A program made the position numbers and the translations under genes. A DNA stretch of 64,000 nucleotides from Nostoc sp. S4 (GTDB lineage: Bacteria; Cyanobacteriota; Cyanobacteriia; Cyanobacteriales; Nostocaceae), in assembly GCA_029379225.1 (NCBI GenBank), contig JAQYWR010000025.1, positions 1-64,000 on the forward strand. The letters run 5' to 3'. Below the pieces are notes generated by a model. It worked only from the letters and a program-made list of their open reading frames with translations, ran no database searches and was not told where the DNA came from. This document shows, piece after piece, positions 1-8,817 of the stretch (the stretch's first letter is position 1; the number at the start of each line of letters is the position of its first letter).

Positions 1-392
1 AAAGACTGATTGTAGAGTGCGATCGCTTCATCCACTTCCCCTTTGTTGGCGTAGATACGTCCCAGTTCTTGCAACGTAACCGCTTTGCCTTGGACATTAT
101 CAATGCCTTCTTCTATTTCCAAAGACTGATTGTAGAGTGCGATCGCTTCATCCACATCCCCTTTGTTGGCGTAGAGAATAGCCAGTTGGTGCAACGTCGC
201 CGCTTTGGTTTGGACATCACCAATGCGTTCAGTTATTTCCAAAGACTGATTGTAGAGTGCGATCGCTTCATCTACTTCCCCTGTGTTGGCGTAGATATAT
301 CCCAGATTGTTCAACGTCGCCGCTTTGCCTTGGACATCACCAATGCGTTCAAATATTTCCAAAGACTGATTGTAGAGTGCGATCGCTTCATC
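1..392 (-). repeat. Tandem 120-bp TPR-coding repeats
   Basis: A 32-base block starting AAAGACTGATTGTAGAGTGC is identical at 1-32, 121-152, 241-272 and 361-392, exactly 120 bases apart, and the bases between copies are also very similar. Read on the minus strand each unit encodes a 40-residue TPR with the core DEAIALYNQSLE. Each core contains a GCGATCGC octamer. The array continues past the left edge. Identity at DNA level, synonymous sites included, points to recent duplication or ongoing gene conversion. Confidence 0.95.
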
Positions 393-2897
393 GGCTTCCC
401 CTTTGTTACCATAGATACCTGCTAAGTTAGCAATAATTGCAGCTTTTTGTGTTTCGTCTGTTTCCAAACAAAATTCAAGCGCTTGCTGATAATACTGCTG
501 TGCTTGTTCAACTTCACCGAGTTTTGCTTGAGAGCGAGCTATTTCATGTAAAACGCGGTAGTCTGGAGTGAGTTCTAAGGTAGATTTGCACAGTTGCACT
601 GATTCCCGAAATCGGCTTTGATTGTTCCAGCTATTTGCTAAAGAGAAGGCTATTTTCCCCGCAATTTCTTCATCCTTCCCCGGCAAAGCCAAGCGATGAA
701 TTTCTAAGTCTTGTACCTCCGTAGAACTTTCCGCCTCTTCCGACCACAGGCGATACAAAATTTGTGCCGCTTGTTTATACAACTCTTCACCCTTGGGGTT
801 TTCTGGAAACTCTAGCAACGGTGACAAAATCCGGGGAACACGATACAACCTCTCTGTGTTGTTGGTAAGCGTAACTTCCAACAAACCCAAAATTTCAGCG
901 CGTTGAATATGACTTTCCCAACTTGAGATATCCTCACAAATGGGGGAAATAGCAGCTAGAGGAACAGGTAACTCATACACCAACAACTTCCCCAGCATTT
1001 GACGCAAAGCTGGAGTTTGCTGCTTCAGCAATTCCTCAGCCAAAATGTTCTCGCGGAATTTTTCTTCTGCCACTTCCATCTTCTTTAAGATTGTGGCGAG
1101 ATGATTTGTAATATTTTCAGAAAGAATTTGATTTAACCATTCCAACAACCGAGGATTTCCATCTGCTGCTTTTTTGGCGAGCTTCTGCAATTCTGCATCA
1201 ATCCCCAAAGTGCCATTAAACGAATCCAGACGATTATACTTTTTAATTAAATCTGCCCCACCCAAAGCACCCAGAAGTTCGCGGTACAGACGATGATTCA
1301 GTTCCGACAATGTGAAATTGTAGCGACAGGTAATAATTACCTTGTGGGGAAGTTGGGAATTTTGCATCGCCTTCAGCAACGCCAGCAGTACATCCACAAC
1401 TTGTGGTTGCAAGACATAAACCCCATTTCGTAAATCCAAATTAGCCTCAAAGTCATCCAGCACAAAGACAAAGCGCTGTTCTTTGGTATTCAGTCCTTCA
1501 GTGAAAAACTTGGTGAGGCGCTGCATCAAGGGTAACTTGCCATTGAGAATATCATGCCCCCGTTCCGAGGTACATTGTTCAGCAAGGGTTTTGAGCAGTT
1601 TGTCCTCATCCAGTTGCCGAAAGTTCACCAGCCTGTGATAGCCAACCATCCTTTCCAGAAGTCGCGCCGTCACAGTACTCTTACCCACACCCCCCAATCC
1701 GTGAATTAGTACCCCTAATGAAGTGCGAATTGCTTTGAGACAACGTTGCAAAGTCCGCCGTCTGCCAACAAACTCAGAGGGTTTCGCCACCCGCACCTGT
1801 TGGGTATCGGGATCTAAAAACTGTTCATAAGCAGGTTCCGGCACAGAGGGTGGCACATCTCCCAACACTTCCACCAACGCACCCGGACATTCTCCCTGGA
1901 TATATAACCGCAATAAATGCCAGTCACGCACATTCTGTTTAAATAACTGCTGGTAAGTGCTAGCGAGTGCTTGTGCTAATTGATATCCGGCTGCCAATTT
2001 GCCGTAGAGGTGCGCGGCTGCGGCTGTCGCTGTCCGGTCTTCCACAGGCCGCCCCCAACTTAAAACCGCCCTCGCCCCTTGGGCAATTAGCGCCTCAGCC
2101 ATTGAAAGGACAGCCCCTTTATCTGGTGCTTGTCCAGTCCGACACCCAGATAAAAACACCAACTTGGGAAAGCGAAACCGGAAGACTTCGGCAAGTTCTG
2201 CGGCTGTGGTTTCGTGGCGTTCCCCGATTTCCGTCTCAGTGATAAAGTAAGGCGTGTAAGGTGCTTCATCTTTAATTGAGGCGTGTCCTGTGAGGTGAAA
2301 CACATCAAAGTCATGAAGATAGCGACTCCATACCTTACCCAACTCGCTAACGCAACCGCTTTCTTCCACCCGCAAATCTAAATTAAAATCTCGCGTATCA
2401 GCCAGAATTTTCGCTTCTTCCTGTTCAAACTCTAACTTTGGTTGCACATCTTCCGGATCGGTTGCCATAAACAATACTCGCAATTGTCGTGGTTCCACAG
2501 AAAACCCTTCCGTTTCTTTCTCAATCCAGCGCAGAGGCAAAACCACCGGATTAACCCGCTTGACCAAAAAATCCTCACCATCATGCAGCACTTCCCAAGG
2601 TAGATGTGCCAGTTGTTTCCCAGTATCAATGGCAATTACCAACCCCTCACTGCGACAGTTAGTAATTCCCCGACTCAACCAGCGTCCATCCCCATCCAAC
2701 CAAAAAAATAACTGCCGCCCAATTCCTGATAAATTAGGCAGCAGTTTATAGTAATCTCGTTCACCTTGCTTGAGCAAATCAGCGATTTCTACTAATTTCA
2801 GCCGACGTGATTCATAGTGCTTTTTTTCAGGTAGCCAATACCTGAGTTCAACTGTTTCCTGCGTACTTTCCCGAAGTTGAATGCGGATAGTTTCCAC
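1..2897 (-). CDS. CHAT protease / STAND-type NTPase / TPR protein (3' end beyond window)
   Basis: The reading frame is open from a GTG at 2897 to base 1, giving 965 visible codons. About 120 N-terminal residues lead into a CHAT (caspase-like) domain with the expected pair: His205 in FHLTGHAS and Cys252 in LVFLSGCRTGQ. Next come a P-loop NTPase with GLGGVGKST (Lys406) and Walker-B VLDDF (Asp481-Asp482), a helical region, and TPR repeats from about residue 800 to the edge. By family knowledge CHAT domains are proteases released by sensor domains, and NTPase-TPR modules act as ligand-sensing switches. The start lies one base after the stop of the EACC1-like gene (2899-3225), so translation is probably coupled. 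GTG was chosen because the frame opens there and the first residues (METIRIQL) continue smoothly. Domain order is read directly; a defence or cell-death role is inferred. Confidence 0.9.
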   Translation of the reverse strand, partial: METIRIQLRESTQETVELRYWLPEKKHYESRRLKLVEIADLLKQGERDYYKLLPNLSGIGRQLFFWLDGDGRWLSRGITNCRSEGLVIAIDTGKQLAHLPWEVLHDGEDFLVKRVNPVVLPLRWIEKETEGFSVEPRQLRVLFMATDPEDVQPKLEFEQEEAKILADTRDFNLDLRVEESGCVSELGKVWSRYLHDFDVFHLTGHASIKDEAPYTPYFITETEIGERHETTAAELAEVFRFRFPKLVFLSGCRTGQAPDKGAVLSMAEALIAQGARAVLSWGRPVEDRTATAAAAHLYGKLAAGYQLAQALASTYQQLFKQNVRDWHLLRLYIQGECPGALVEVLGDVPPSVPEPAYEQFLDPDTQQVRVAKPSEFVGRRRTLQRCLKAIRTSLGVLIHGLGGVGKSTVTARLLERMVGYHRLVNFRQLDEDKLLKTLAEQCTSERGHDILNGKLPLMQRLTKFFTEGLNTKEQRFVFVLDDFEANLDLRNGVYVLQPQVVDVLLALLKAMQNSQLPHKVIITCRYNFTLSELNHRLYRELLGALGGADLIKKYNRLDSFNGTLGIDAELQKLAKKAADGNPRLLEWLNQILSENITNHLATILKKMEVAEEKFRENILAEELLKQQTPALRQMLGKLLVYELPVPLAAISPICEDISSWESHIQRAEILGLLEVTLTNNTERLYRVPRILSPLLEFPENPKGEELYKQAAQILYRLWSEEAESSTEVQDLEIHRLALPGKDEEIAGKIAFSLANSWNNQSRFRESVQLCKSTLELTPDYRVLHEIARSQAKLGEVEQAQQYYQQALEFCLETDETQKAAIIANLAGIYGNKGEADEAIALYNQSLEIFERIGDVQGKAATLNNLGYIYANTGEVDEAIALYNQSLEITERIGDVQTKAATLHQLAILYANKGDVDEAIALYNQSLEIEEGIDNVQGKAVTLQELGRIYANKGEVDEAIALYNQS

Positions 2898-2898
2898 T

Positions 2899-3225
2899 TT
2901 ATTTGCTGAGAGATTTGAGGATTTCCGTGATTTCCTCTATAGTAGCTTCTTGGAGTAAAACCCTGTTTCCAGTATCAGGGTCAAGAATTACTACATCAAA
3001 TTGCTTTCCTGGATGGGATTGATGCCATTCTTGATACCATTTGCGGATTTGTTCAGCTAAAGCCACAGCACCACCCACAATGGTGATAATCGTAGCAACA
3101 GCCGCCAAAGTTCCCTCTCTTTGCGTGGGTACTTCATAGCTTCCCGATATTCCAGGAATTTCTAGCAAAGCCTCGGCTGCTGCTGGTGCGTCTTCACCCT
3201 CAATCCCAACTTGAATTTCTGCCAT
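2899..3225 (-). CDS. EACC1-like effector-associated small protein
   Basis: This 108-residue protein begins MAEIQVGIEG. The start at 3225 is preferred over an in-frame ATG eight codons upstream because GGTGAT precedes it. It has a short N-terminal beta-rich part, a hydrophobic helix (roughly residues 39-58, AAVATIITIVGGAVALAEQ) followed by a basic Trp-rich stretch, and a C-terminal segment with FDVVILDPDTGNRVLL and a closing EEITEILKSL helix. This pattern resembles EACC1, the effector-associated constant component described for NTP-dependent conflict systems. It is the upstream partner of the CHAT-NTPase-TPR gene, one base away. EACC1 proteins are thought to couple sensor to effector, possibly at a membrane. 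The family call comes from pattern recognition, not a search. Confidence 0.7.
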   Translation of the reverse strand: MAEIQVGIEGEDAPAAAEALLEIPGISGSYEVPTQREGTLAAVATIITIVGGAVALAEQIRKWYQEWHQSHPGKQFDVVILDPDTGNRVLLQEATIEEITEILKSLSK

Positions 3226-3412
3226 TAAATCACCTACGAATTTATACAAGATACTGTATATTCTGCGTTGAATTGGGGATAAGATTCACGCACAGACACA
3301 AAGAGGATTGCAAAATTATTTACTTACAGTTGTACCAATTGTCTAAAATAAGGCAACAGACGCAAACCTGGAAACCCAGATTAAATCTGACTTTCAAAAA
3401 TTACGAATTAGT

Positions 3413-3997
3413 ATGTCTCTTGCTCCTTGGCGAGGTGCGATCGCCCACGCCCTGCATCGCAACCGCAGTCTTGTTTATGCGCGTTACTTGCAATTAGCAA
3501 CGGTACAAGCAAACGGTCGCCCTGCAAATCGAACCTTAGTCTTTCGCGACTTTCTAGAAGAAACCAACCAGTTAAAATTTGTCATTGATAGCCGTAGCGC
3601 CAAGGCCGACCAAATACAGCAACAACCTTGGGCAGAAATTTGCTGGTACTTTCCCAATACACGAGAACAATTCCGAATTGCTGGCTGTTTGACTCTGGTA
3701 GGTAATGATAATTCCCACGAAGATTTACAGCTAGCACGCATTTCCATTTGGCAAGAACTGAGTGATGCAGCGCGTTTACAGTTTGCTTGGCCTCACCCTG
3801 GTAAACCTAGAGTCAAAGAAGCACAAGCCTTTGAGCCACCAGCACCCGACCCCGTGCAACCACTGCCTAATTTTTGTCTACTACTACTCGACCCAGTGCA
3901 GGTAGACCATTTAGAATTACACGGCGAACCACAAAATAGAACGTTTTATCACCGCAATGAAAATCAAGAATGGTTTTGTGAAGAAATTAATCCTTAA
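3413..3997 (+). CDS. Pyridoxamine 5'-phosphate oxidase-like FMN-binding protein
   Basis: The 194-residue protein looks like the cyanobacterial Alr4036-type branch of the split-barrel flavin-binding superfamily. Visible hallmarks are NRTLVFR (39-45), a CWYF strand (77-80), EQFRIAG (85-91), the helix WQELSDAAR (113-121) and a C-terminal VDHLEL strand (164-169), matching FMN-contact and dimer regions in the family. It is shorter than true PdxH and lacks its full C-terminal substrate region, so the substrate is unknown; a pyridoxal-phosphate salvage role is only a guess. It is divergent from the EACC1-like gene. An overlapping frame at 3186-3497 is discarded. Confidence 0.8.
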   Translation: MSLAPWRGAIAHALHRNRSLVYARYLQLATVQANGRPANRTLVFRDFLEETNQLKFVIDSRSAKADQIQQQPWAEICWYFPNTREQFRIAGCLTLVGNDNSHEDLQLARISIWQELSDAARLQFAWPHPGKPRVKEAQAFEPPAPDPVQPLPNFCLLLLDPVQVDHLELHGEPQNRTFYHRNENQEWFCEEINP

Positions 3998-4071
3998 TTT
4001 TGTCAGTTGGAAGTTATGAAGTTAAAAGGTGCAAACTTGAGATTTATAGTTTTTATTCCTTCCTCCTAACC

Positions 4072-4274
4072 CTACGGTGTACATACAAGTCGTATTACCC
4101 TCCTTAATCCCCCCGATGTATTAGGGGGAAATCAGATTTCCGCTTCCCTCACACCACTTGCTTCAAGTCGGGCATTGCCCACCCAACGCAGTGGCTCCCC
4201 TTCACAAGGGGAGGGCTAGGGTGGGGTAAAACCTGTCTTCTTCAGCTATTTTCAGACTTATGTGTACACCGTAG
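4072..4274. mobile_element. MITE-like element with terminal inverted repeats
   Basis: CTACGGTGTACA (4072-4083) is the exact reverse complement of TGTACACCGTAG (4263-4274), and similarity extends inward to about 19 bases (AAGTC shared). Immediately outside are CCTCCTAACC (4062-4071) and CCTCCTAAGC (4275-4284), a 9/10 direct repeat that fits an old target duplication. No transposase is encoded in the 203 bp. Inside are GC-rich stretches typical of cyanobacterial dispersed repeats. It lies between the flavoprotein gene and the 3' end of cysE, and nothing else was seen in the 4000-4330 gap. Confidence 0.6.
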
Positions 4275-4332
4275 CCTCCTAAGCGGAGCTAACGGAAACG
4301 TCTCCGGCGAGGCTGTCAAATCCTAACTTTAC

Positions 4333-5097
4333 TTAAATACCCGCACCATCTAGGAACTCCTGTATTGCTTTATCTTTAAGGCTACACACAGGAGCATTTT
4401 GTGATTCAGCTTCCTTACAAGCTACAGAACCTATCAATACAGGAGTTTTTTCATTTGCAGAATGAGTATGTTGAAGATTTTGTATTTGTTGTTCTAATAA
4501 CTCAATCCGATTTACTAGAGCGCGAATGACTTCGGCTTCCGAGTCTGGTAGATTATTGTGTTCTAATGGGGCAACTCTGACTCCAGAACGATGCACAATA
4601 CGACCAGGTATCCCTACTACAGTACAGTCTGAAGGGACATCCCTGAGAACAACTGACCCAGCGCCAATACGCACATTATTGCCAATTTGGATATTTCCCA
4701 GGACTTTTGCTCCAGCTCCGACTACAACATTTTCACCCACAGTAGGATGGCGCTTACCGCATTGTTTACCAGTCCCCCCAAGTGTGACACCTTGATAAAT
4801 TAGGGCATAGTCTCCCACGATCGCAGTTTCACCAACTACTACACCCATCCCGTGGTCAATGAACACACCATGCCCAATTGTTGCACCTGGGTGAATTTCA
4901 ATTCCAGTCAAAAACCGAGCTAAATGAGAAATCAAACGGGGGATAAAGGGAAGACCAACACTATAGAGCCAGTGAGCCAGCCTATGCAATAACAGGGCTT
5001 GTAAGCCAGGGTAACAAAATAAAACTTCCAACCAGTTACGAGCAGCCGGGTCACGTTCAAATATGATACGAAAGTCAGCACGTAGAGTAGATAGCAC
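4333..5097 (-). CDS. cysE: Serine O-acetyltransferase
   Basis: It acetylates L-serine with acetyl-CoA to O-acetylserine, the first step of cysteine synthesis, in the cytosol. From the GTG at 5097 (residues [19 protein letters not shown]) an N-terminal helical domain is followed by a left-handed beta-helix of hexapeptide repeats containing IDHGMG (about 80-85, with the conserved His), GVTLGGTGK and [12 protein letters not shown]-terminal coiled extension ([14 protein letters not shown]) and about 35 further residues make it longer than short SATs. GTG is preferred to an ATG six codons upstream because GAGGG sits nine bases before it and cyanobacterial homologues start at this LSTLRADF; the longer start cannot be excluded. 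Confidence 0.92.
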   Translation of the reverse strand: MLSTLRADFRIIFERDPAARNWLEVLFCYPGLQALLLHRLAHWLYSVGLPFIPRLISHLARFLTGIEIHPGATIGHGVFIDHGMGVVVGETAIVGDYALIYQGVTLGGTGKQCGKRHPTVGENVVVGAGAKVLGNIQIGNNVRIGAGSVVLRDVPSDCTVVGIPGRIVHRSGVRVAPLEHNNLPDSEAEVIRALVNRIELLEQQIQNLQHTHSANEKTPVLIGSVACKEAESQNAPVCSLKDKAIQEFLDGAGI

Positions 5098-5254
5098 GAG
5101 ATAGTACCCTCGCAAAGCACAACAAGCTACTCTCCCATTTTATCGTCTCAGGTGTTACAGATAAAAATTGACATTGGTGATTGCACCTGGAGTAAAAGCG
5201 ATGAAGGCATAGGGGGCAGACTTACTGCTACTTATCCCCAGTTCCTAATCCCCA

Positions 5255-5746
5255 TCACTGCTGCTCCACTGTCAGAGTATAGTCGCGCTTCATCCCAGGA
5301 TTAAATGTGCCTACCCAAATCCGATAGGTGCCACTTTTCCAGTTGTGATCGCTAATGCTAGCATCTTTACTTTTTCCGGTGTCATCGCCGCAACGAATTG
5401 TTGTTTTATCTGGCCCTTGAATGAGTAAAGTGGTATCGTTGTTATTGCTATCAATTTGTATTGTCAACTGCGGAAAGTCTTTTTCCAAAACCATAATGTG
5501 ATCTGGAGTAGGAGCGGCAAAACCGATACAGGCTCTTCGATCGCGATCGCGGTTACTAATGGCAGACAAGGAATAAGAACCACCCGTAAACCCCTCAACT
5601 CTTCCTTGTGCTGGTTCAAAGTTTTTCGACAGTGTTAAAGTACCAAAATTTGCTGTTTGTGCGATTACAGGGGTAGCTGTTAAGGCAGTAATTATAGCTA
5701 ACAGCCAGCCGCCACGAAACTGAAGTCGAGGGCGATAGTATTTCAT
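5255..5746 (-). CDS. Secreted protein with PPC-like beta domain
   Basis: This 163-residue protein has an N-terminal signal peptide (basic start, hydrophobic WLLAIITALTATPVIAQ, likely cut after VIAQ near residue 30). The mature part is beta-rich with a repeated style seen in bacterial pre-peptidase C-terminal (PPC) domains: LTIQIDSNNNDTTLLIQGP, then SGTYRIWVGTF and a closing YTLTVEQQ. Two cysteines (ACIGF and IRCGDD) could form a disulphide in the periplasm. No enzyme motif is visible, so it is probably a small periplasmic or extracellular binding protein. A GCGATCGC-rich stretch encodes its NRDRDRR segment. Confidence 0.65.
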   Translation of the reverse strand: MKYYRPRLQFRGGWLLAIITALTATPVIAQTANFGTLTLSKNFEPAQGRVEGFTGGSYSLSAISNRDRDRRACIGFAAPTPDHIMVLEKDFPQLTIQIDSNNNDTTLLIQGPDKTTIRCGDDTGKSKDASISDHNWKSGTYRIWVGTFNPGMKRDYTLTVEQQ

Positions 5747-6117
5747 AGTAGCCCTCCAACAGGCTTTGAAAATAGTGATGATATATACATATTTTAGTTA
5801 AAAAATTACAGTTAAATTTCAGTTTGATGTGCCACATTAAAATGTGCCACAATTAATATATTTGAAAGTAAGCAGTTAATTGCTAGGTTATCTTTCGTTC
5901 TCAAGAAAATCGTTGACGGACGATTTTAGTAGTTGTTTGGTTTAATTATCTATTTATAAGAATGAGTTTAGGGGTAAAACTAAAGCAATATTTGATAAAA
6001 TTAATTTGGCTATAAACAACTACAACATCGTAAGTTATTAAATATTTGCAGATTGCTCAACTAAATTTAACAGCACTTTGCAATCGCACATAGGTTTTAA
6101 AAACTTTATCAAACAAG
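5747..6117. other. AT-rich intergenic region
   Basis: No reading frame with a credible start was found. A short direct repeat ATGTGCCAC occurs twice near 5827-5850, upstream of the secreted-protein gene, and could be regulatory, but nothing identifies it. Confidence 0.5.
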
Positions 6118-6158
6118 AAAGTACAGAAGGGAAAAAATTCTTTTACTTTCTGTACTTT
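6118..6158 (-). terminator. Hairpin after the DUF3352 gene
   Basis: AAAGTACAGAA (6118-6128) pairs exactly with TTCTGTACTTT (6148-6158) across a 19-base loop, just beyond the stop codon at 6172. It is a likely intrinsic terminator, although the stem is AT-rich and the T-tract is weak. Confidence 0.6.
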
Positions 6159-6171
6159 GAATATGAAAATT

Positions 6172-7872
6172 TCAGGAATTATTTAGTTGGAAAAAGACGC
6201 CGCCTTTGAGTGCTTTTGTGTCAGTTCCATAACTACTGACTGTGAGCGATCGCAGATTATTAAAAAACGGTTTTCCTAAAACTTCTACTAGCTTGAGAAT
6301 TGGAATTTGACGCTCTAATAAATTCTGGCTTTTTGTCCAGTCAAGATAAATATAGCCTTGGTTTGGTCGAGGAATCGCAGTAATACTATCTTGAAAGTTG
6401 GGATTATTGATTAAAGAATTGTTCTTCGCTGTGATAATTTCATCCATTGTTTCAAGGTCAGAGGTGAAAATTTCGTAATTTCCTAAGGTTGTATGCGCTC
6501 CCCGTACTTTTGTCTCAATGTTGAATGATGCTCCGTCTTTGTCATTGGTTTTTTTACTAGCTGTGGTTAACTCTGTCCAAGCAGAAATTTTTTGGTTGTC
6601 TATAGTCAATGGACTGATGGTGAGTCCATTGGCTGAAGCGATCGCATCTAAACGCGCTACGCCTTGTTCTACATCCTCAGATTTTTGGGCTACAAAAATC
6701 CAATGTGGAGTTGTTTGCTCTTGAGGTAACAATGCTACGGCATATTCTCCCTTTACCCAACTGAAAATATCCTCTGGCAAATTTATTCCCCAGCGTTTTT
6801 CAGCTTCGCCTAAAGGTTTTACAAATTGAGAAACCACATCTTCCTGAGAACCATATATCGTTGCTGTTGCTTGTTTCCAGAGTTTGGCAAAATTACTGTT
6901 AGCTAAATTACTCAAATCCAAGCCAGAAATTGCTAAACCTGCTGATGCTGGAACATATTCTAATGCACCTACAGATTTAGTTAGTGGTGGAGATGGGGAA
7001 ACAATTTCTGATGAAGTCACAAAAGCGGTTTCTGCTAGTAATCCTTTTTTATTCAACATCAGGGAAATGATTTCACTATTATATGTTTGCTCTACCAGTT
7101 CTAATCCTTGCCATTTGGCTACGAAGGGAAGATTCAAAAAAACCGTAGCTAAACTTCCTTTGGGTAATTGTTTGATAGCTTTTTGGTATTCGGGAGAGCT
7201 AGTCAAATTTAAATCTGGAGCTTGGACGTTATTGATCGCCTCTTTTAGTACTTTCGGATCGTTAGCAAACAACACAAAACCTTCGCCAACAACAGCACCA
7301 GCTAAATTATTTTCGATTGTGGATCTTGGAGTTGGGATTTTATTTTCTACGATCGCTTCTTGGTTGTCAGAAATCACCTTTACGCCTTTGTATTCTTCAA
7401 CAGTTAAGTTGGCGCCAGCTAGCGCTCGTTTAGAAAATAACAACTCCACAAACTCACGGCTTTTTTCTGATTGCTCAGTTGCAAGTGCCAAAAGATACCC
7501 TGGTTGCTGTCCATTTTCTAGGTCGCGATCGATGTCTAGGGTGGTAACAGCCAATGTAATTTCGTTGCCTAACCAGGGTTTAATATCTTGCTGGTAATCT
7601 ATACCACTCTTAGCCAAGAAACTAGTTTTGAGTTTGGATAGTTCGCCTTCACGCTCCAGCGCTTGCAAACGTTCGGGATTTGTGAGTAATGACACCATCA
7701 CCGGCGCAAGTTTCGATACGAATATTGTTGCACCAGGTTGGGAGGTAGGAGCAATCAGGTTAGCCGGACTTTTAGGAAAAAACCAGTAAAAGCCTGCGAT
7801 CGCAATCGCTAATACTGCGATCGCACCAGCTACGATAAAACCGATGAATGAGCGTTGTCTATTCACATGCAA
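6172..7872 (-). CDS. DUF3352 family membrane-anchored protein
   Basis: This 566-residue protein starts with one transmembrane anchor (IVAGAIAVLAIAIAGFYWFF, residues 13-32) and then a long extracytoplasmic region beginning with SQPGATIFVSKLAPVMVSLL. Sequence style, length and the repeated GxxVxFxxxPK-type stretches (GEGFVLFANDPKVLKEA, YEIFTSDLETMDEII) fit the cyanobacterial DUF3352 family, whose function is not established. A final YLDWTKSQNLLERQIPIL helix precedes a beta-rich end. It is divergent from the rhodanese gene at 8010 and followed by a hairpin. Confidence 0.8.
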   Translation of the reverse strand: MHVNRQRSFIGFIVAGAIAVLAIAIAGFYWFFPKSPANLIAPTSQPGATIFVSKLAPVMVSLLTNPERLQALEREGELSKLKTSFLAKSGIDYQQDIKPWLGNEITLAVTTLDIDRDLENGQQPGYLLALATEQSEKSREFVELLFSKRALAGANLTVEEYKGVKVISDNQEAIVENKIPTPRSTIENNLAGAVVGEGFVLFANDPKVLKEAINNVQAPDLNLTSSPEYQKAIKQLPKGSLATVFLNLPFVAKWQGLELVEQTYNSEIISLMLNKKGLLAETAFVTSSEIVSPSPPLTKSVGALEYVPASAGLAISGLDLSNLANSNFAKLWKQATATIYGSQEDVVSQFVKPLGEAEKRWGINLPEDIFSWVKGEYAVALLPQEQTTPHWIFVAQKSEDVEQGVARLDAIASANGLTISPLTIDNQKISAWTELTTASKKTNDKDGASFNIETKVRGAHTTLGNYEIFTSDLETMDEIITAKNNSLINNPNFQDSITAIPRPNQGYIYLDWTKSQNLLERQIPILKLVEVLGKPFFNNLRSLTVSSYGTDTKALKGGVFFQLNNS

Positions 7873-8009
7873 CCTATTAAAAAAGATAGTTCACAGCCAT
7901 TTAAGCAGAAACCCCAGCCTCCGGCCGCGTCTTGTTGAGAATCGATGCTCATGCCAAGGCAGAAATTTTCTGTCACCATAAATGAATTAGAATTGTTCAC
8001 AAAAGCCCC

Positions 8010-8369
8010 ATGACAGAGAACTCTTTTAGTCAATCTATTGCTCATATTAGTGTAGAGGAACTAGCACAACGTCTCGCTTCAGGCGATCCAAGCATCCAGC
8101 TAGTAGATGTGCGAGAACCACAAGAATTGGCGATCGCTAGCATTGAGGGCTTTGTTAATTTACCCCTGAGTGAATTTGCCGAATGGGGAGATCAAATACC
8201 TACTATCTTCAATTCCCAAGCTGAAACCCTTGTGCTGTGTCACCACGGTATCCGCTCCGCTCAGATGTGCCAGTGGTTAATTGCTCAAGGATTTACAAAT
8301 GTGCAAAATATTTCTGGTGGTATTGATGCTTACTCTAAATTAGTAGACCCTTCGATTCCCCAGTATTAG
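8010..8369 (+). CDS. Single-domain rhodanese-like sulfurtransferase
   Basis: The 119-residue protein is one rhodanese domain. It shows the ISVEELAQRL entry helix, LVDVREPQEL (31-40), and the active-site loop CHHGIRS with Cys77 as the persulfide-carrying nucleophile, then the closing GFTNVQNISGGIDAYS motif (95-109). Such proteins transfer sulfane sulfur in the cytosol; the acceptor is not shown by the sequence. It is about 135 bases from, and divergent with, the DUF3352 gene. Confidence 0.9.
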   Translation: MTENSFSQSIAHISVEELAQRLASGDPSIQLVDVREPQELAIASIEGFVNLPLSEFAEWGDQIPTIFNSQAETLVLCHHGIRSAQMCQWLIAQGFTNVQNISGGIDAYSKLVDPSIPQY

Positions 8370-8817
8370 TTTCTCAAGCTTATATATTACTCAGGTGGGA
8401 CTCACTCTTCCATCTGACTTTTACGATCGTAACAGTAGTAAATTCATCTGGAGGTTTGCTAAGACAGCTTGCGACTTTATACATTCAGCATAGATGTATG
8501 GAATTTTTAGACTTTAGTATAGCAGCGAGCGCTAGAAAAATACGTATTTAATAATACTGTTTACAATATATATTTATGCAAAAATACGGTTAGATAATGA
8601 TGAGCTTGTAGACTACAATCATCAGTCTTTGTACTAAAGAGAGACTATATTCGCACCATAGCTTCAACAGTGTTATGTGTAAACTTTCGGATTAATTATC
8701 ACACTATATATAGTATAATTTAATATCTTAATTAATTATTAATAATATCTACATAGCACCGAATCCCCAAACTTTTTCAAAGTTTGATTAAAATTTGCAC
8801 TCAGCAAAGCATACCCT
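8370..8817. other. Intergenic region upstream of hrcA
   Basis: This 448-base AT-rich stretch has no credible gene. A TATAGTATAAT element near 8708-8718 could be a -10 region for hrcA. No CIRCE inverted repeat (TTAGCACTC-N9-GAGTGCTAA) is present, so self-regulation of hrcA by its own operator is not apparent. Confidence 0.4.

Noticed and set aside
1..392. Regular 120-bp repeats as a possible CRISPR array
   Set aside because: The repeats are in frame in a TPR-coding gene, the in-between segments are also similar, and no cas genes are near.
69..425. 118-residue plus-strand frame over the repeats
   Set aside because: It is the antisense of the TPR array; its repetitive sequence only mirrors the real minus-strand protein.
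8370..8817. CIRCE operator ahead of hrcA
   Set aside because: TTTGCACTCAGCAAAGC resembles one half-site, but no matching inverted half lies nine bases away.
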